In this document: one piece after another, positions 5,465 through 6,621 of the stretch | Position numbering within the stretch: position 1 is the first letter of the stretch | Layout of the letters: the number at the start of each line of letters is the position of its first letter | Assembly: GCA_029946075.1 (NCBI GenBank) | Contig: JAQSDT010000132.1 | Coordinates: 1-6,621, forward strand | Length of the DNA: 6,621 nt | Source: a bacterium | GTDB lineage: Bacteria > Pseudomonadota > Alphaproteobacteria > Rhizobiales > Xanthobacteraceae | Direction: 5' to 3' | The notes under the pieces: model-generated | The model's database searches: none | The model's input: only the letters and a program-made list of their open reading frames with translations | Told to the model about the DNA's origin: nothing | Program-made: the position numbers and the translations under genes

Positions 5465-6514
5465 ATGACGCCCGGCTCTGACGTATCCGCCCTCTCCACC
5501 ACCGCACGCGACGCCGCGGCGAAGGGGCTGTCGATCGTCGTTCCGCTCTATAACGAAGCCGCAGGCCTTGCCGCGCTGCACGAACGGCTGGTCGGCCTCG
5601 CCCGGACGCTGAAGGCGCGCTACGCCATGCCGTGCGAGGTCGTCTATGTCGACGACGGCAGCGCCGACCAGACGCTGGCCATCGCGCGCGCGCTGAAGGC
5701 TGACGCGCTCGACCTGCAGGTGGTGTCGCTGTCGCGCAATTTCGGCAAGGAAGCCGCCCTGATGGCCGGGCTCGACCACGCCCGCCGCGGCGCCGTGCTG
5801 TTCATGGACGGCGACGGCCAGCATCCGCCGAGCCTCGTCGAAAAGCTGGTCGGGCACTGGATCGATGACGGCTATGACGTCGTCTATACGGCGAAGGCGC
5901 ATCGCGACAATGAATCGTTCCTGCGCCGCCAGGCGGTGCACGGCTTCTACGCGCTGATCAACTGGGGCGCCCGGCAGAAGATCCCGGAAGACGCCGGCGA
6001 TTTCCGCCTGCTGTCGCCGCGCGCCGCCGCCGCGCTGAGGCAGCTTCCCGAGCGCAACCGCTTCTTCAAGGGACTGGCGAGCTGGATCGGCTTCCGCCAG
6101 ATCCGCGTCGATTATGAGCCCGCGCCGCGCGCGCATGGCGTCACCACCTTCAGCCCGGGCCGGCTGATCGGCCTGTCGATCGAGGGGCTGACGTCGTTCT
6201 CGGTGGCGCCACTGCGCTTCGCCAGCCTGTTCGGCGTGCTGCTCGCGGCCGGCGCCTTCATGTTCGGCCTCACCATTCTCTGGGAGGTGCTGACCACGGG
6301 CAAGCAGGTTCCCGGCTATCCGTCGCTGGTGATCGGCCTGATGACGATCGGCGGCGTGCAGCTGCTGATGATCGGCATCGTCGGCGAATATATCGGCAAG
6401 ATCCTGTCCGAGCTGAAGGCGCGGCCGATCTACTTCGTCGCCGAGCACACCGACAAGAAGGCCGAGCCGGAAGCGCAGCAGCCGGCCGCGCTGGAACGGA
6501 CCGCCGCCGAATGA
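5465..6514 (+). CDS. Membrane-anchored family 2 glycosyltransferase (GtrB/ArnC/DPM1-like)
   Basis: This protein probably transfers a sugar from a nucleotide-sugar donor to a polyprenyl phosphate at the cytoplasmic face of the inner membrane. That role is inferred from the family; the actual sugar is unknown. The 349-residue protein has a GT-A domain starting with LSIVVPLYNE (22-31), then YVDDGSADQT (61-70), SRNFGKEAALMAGLDHA (90-106), the metal-binding DxD motif in MDGDGQHPP (114-122), AGDFRLLSP (177-185) and ERNRFFKGLASWIGF (196-210). Two membrane segments follow at about 250-273 and 287-310, then the family's closing block GEYIGKILSELKARPIYFV (307-325). The last 20 or so residues are a polar, low-complexity tail. 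Its stop overlaps the start of a ChbG/HpnK-type deacetylase gene by ATGA, which suggests both act on the same lipid-linked sugar or envelope glycolipid. Confidence 0.9.
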   Translation: MTPGSDVSALSTTARDAAAKGLSIVVPLYNEAAGLAALHERLVGLARTLKARYAMPCEVVYVDDGSADQTLAIARALKADALDLQVVSLSRNFGKEAALMAGLDHARRGAVLFMDGDGQHPPSLVEKLVGHWIDDGYDVVYTAKAHRDNESFLRRQAVHGFYALINWGARQKIPEDAGDFRLLSPRAAAALRQLPERNRFFKGLASWIGFRQIRVDYEPAPRAHGVTTFSPGRLIGLSIEGLTSFSVAPLRFASLFGVLLAAGAFMFGLTILWEVLTTGKQVPGYPSLVIGLMTIGGVQLLMIGIVGEYIGKILSELKARPIYFVAEHTDKKAEPEAQQPAALERTAAE

Positions 6515-6621
6515 ACGATCGCGCACCGCCGCGCCGGATCTGGCTGTGCGCCGACGATTACGGAATGGCCGACGGCGTCAACCGCGCCATCCTCGATCTG
6601 ATCGCGCGCGGCCGCCTCAAC
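6511..6621 (+). CDS. ChbG/HpnK (YdjC)-family carbohydrate deacetylase, N-terminal fragment
   Basis: Only the first 37 residues are in the window; the gene runs off the right edge. They include WLCADDYGMADGVNRAILDL (11-30) followed by IARGRL. This matches the first conserved block of the YdjC fold, in which the ADDYG/ADDFG aspartates help bind the catalytic metal. Family members remove acetyl groups from N-acetylated sugars (ChbG acts on diacetylchitobiose) or are found with hopanoid genes (HpnK). The start ATG overlaps the stop of the glycosyltransferase gene, so the two are translationally coupled. The pairing suggests deacetylation of a sugar carried on a lipid, but the substrate cannot be determined from this fragment. 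Confidence 0.85.
   Translation, partial: MNDRAPPRRIWLCADDYGMADGVNRAILDLIARGRLN

Noticed and set aside
5330..6526. 398-residue minus-strand open frame opposite the glycosyltransferase
   Set aside because: It is longer than the real gene but is an Arg/Gln/Ala-rich antisense shadow. The plus strand has ordered GT2 motifs and a ribosome-binding site.
1..6621. CRISPR array, tRNA, rRNA, transposase, phage or defence genes
   Set aside because: I read both strands and saw no regularly spaced repeat array, cloverleaf, rRNA-like sequence or open frame with such domains. Every substantial coding region is accounted for by housekeeping or envelope-sugar genes, apart from one uncharacterised exported protein.

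Overview
The window looks like a chromosomal housekeeping segment from an alphaproteobacterium of the Bradyrhizobium/Rhodopseudomonas (Nitrobacteraceae) type. The evidence is high G+C, GC-rich third codon positions, the character of the encoded UbiA, RsmE, HisZ and HisG proteins, and a gene-free left end made of sequence I recall as multi-copy intergenic repeats in Bradyrhizobium genomes. The genus assignment rests on memory of family sequences, not on a search.

Layout. Bases 1-468 hold no credible gene. They carry a mosaic of repeats: a long repeat-like element (1 to about 340) with two near-identical 18-mers, a degenerate short repeat (354-379), and a perfect 31-bp inverted repeat (383-464) that ends 4 bases beyond the ubiA stop codon. 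On the minus strand, an exported Ala/Pro-rich four-cysteine protein of unknown function (1414-2103) is followed 9 bases later by ubiA (469-1404), the 4-hydroxybenzoate polyprenyltransferase of ubiquinone synthesis. These two are probably co-transcribed from a promoter near 2175-2203. Across a roughly 200-base divergent intergenic region lies rsmE (2311-3060, plus strand), the 16S rRNA m3U1498 methyltransferase. Its stop codon sits inside an 18-bp tandem repeat.

After a 192-base spacer comes hisZ-hisG (3253-5390), overlapping by ATGA. Together they encode the ATP phosphoribosyltransferase that starts histidine synthesis. HisZ is a catalytically disabled histidyl-tRNA synthetase paralogue. This HisG is 325 residues long and appears to keep the C-terminal regulatory-type domain that HisZ-dependent short HisG proteins normally lack. 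After a further 74 bases comes a membrane-anchored family 2 glycosyltransferase (5465-6514, GtrB/ArnC/DPM1-like). It overlaps by ATGA the start of a ChbG/HpnK (YdjC)-type carbohydrate deacetylase cut off by the window end. That pair suggests a lipid-linked sugar or envelope glycolipid modification cluster continuing to the right.

I found no CRISPR array, RNA gene, transposase, phage gene or defence system. The most interesting points are the repeat mosaic, the HisZ plus long-HisG combination, the tandem repeat over the rsmE stop codon, and the uncharacterised exported protein upstream of ubiA.
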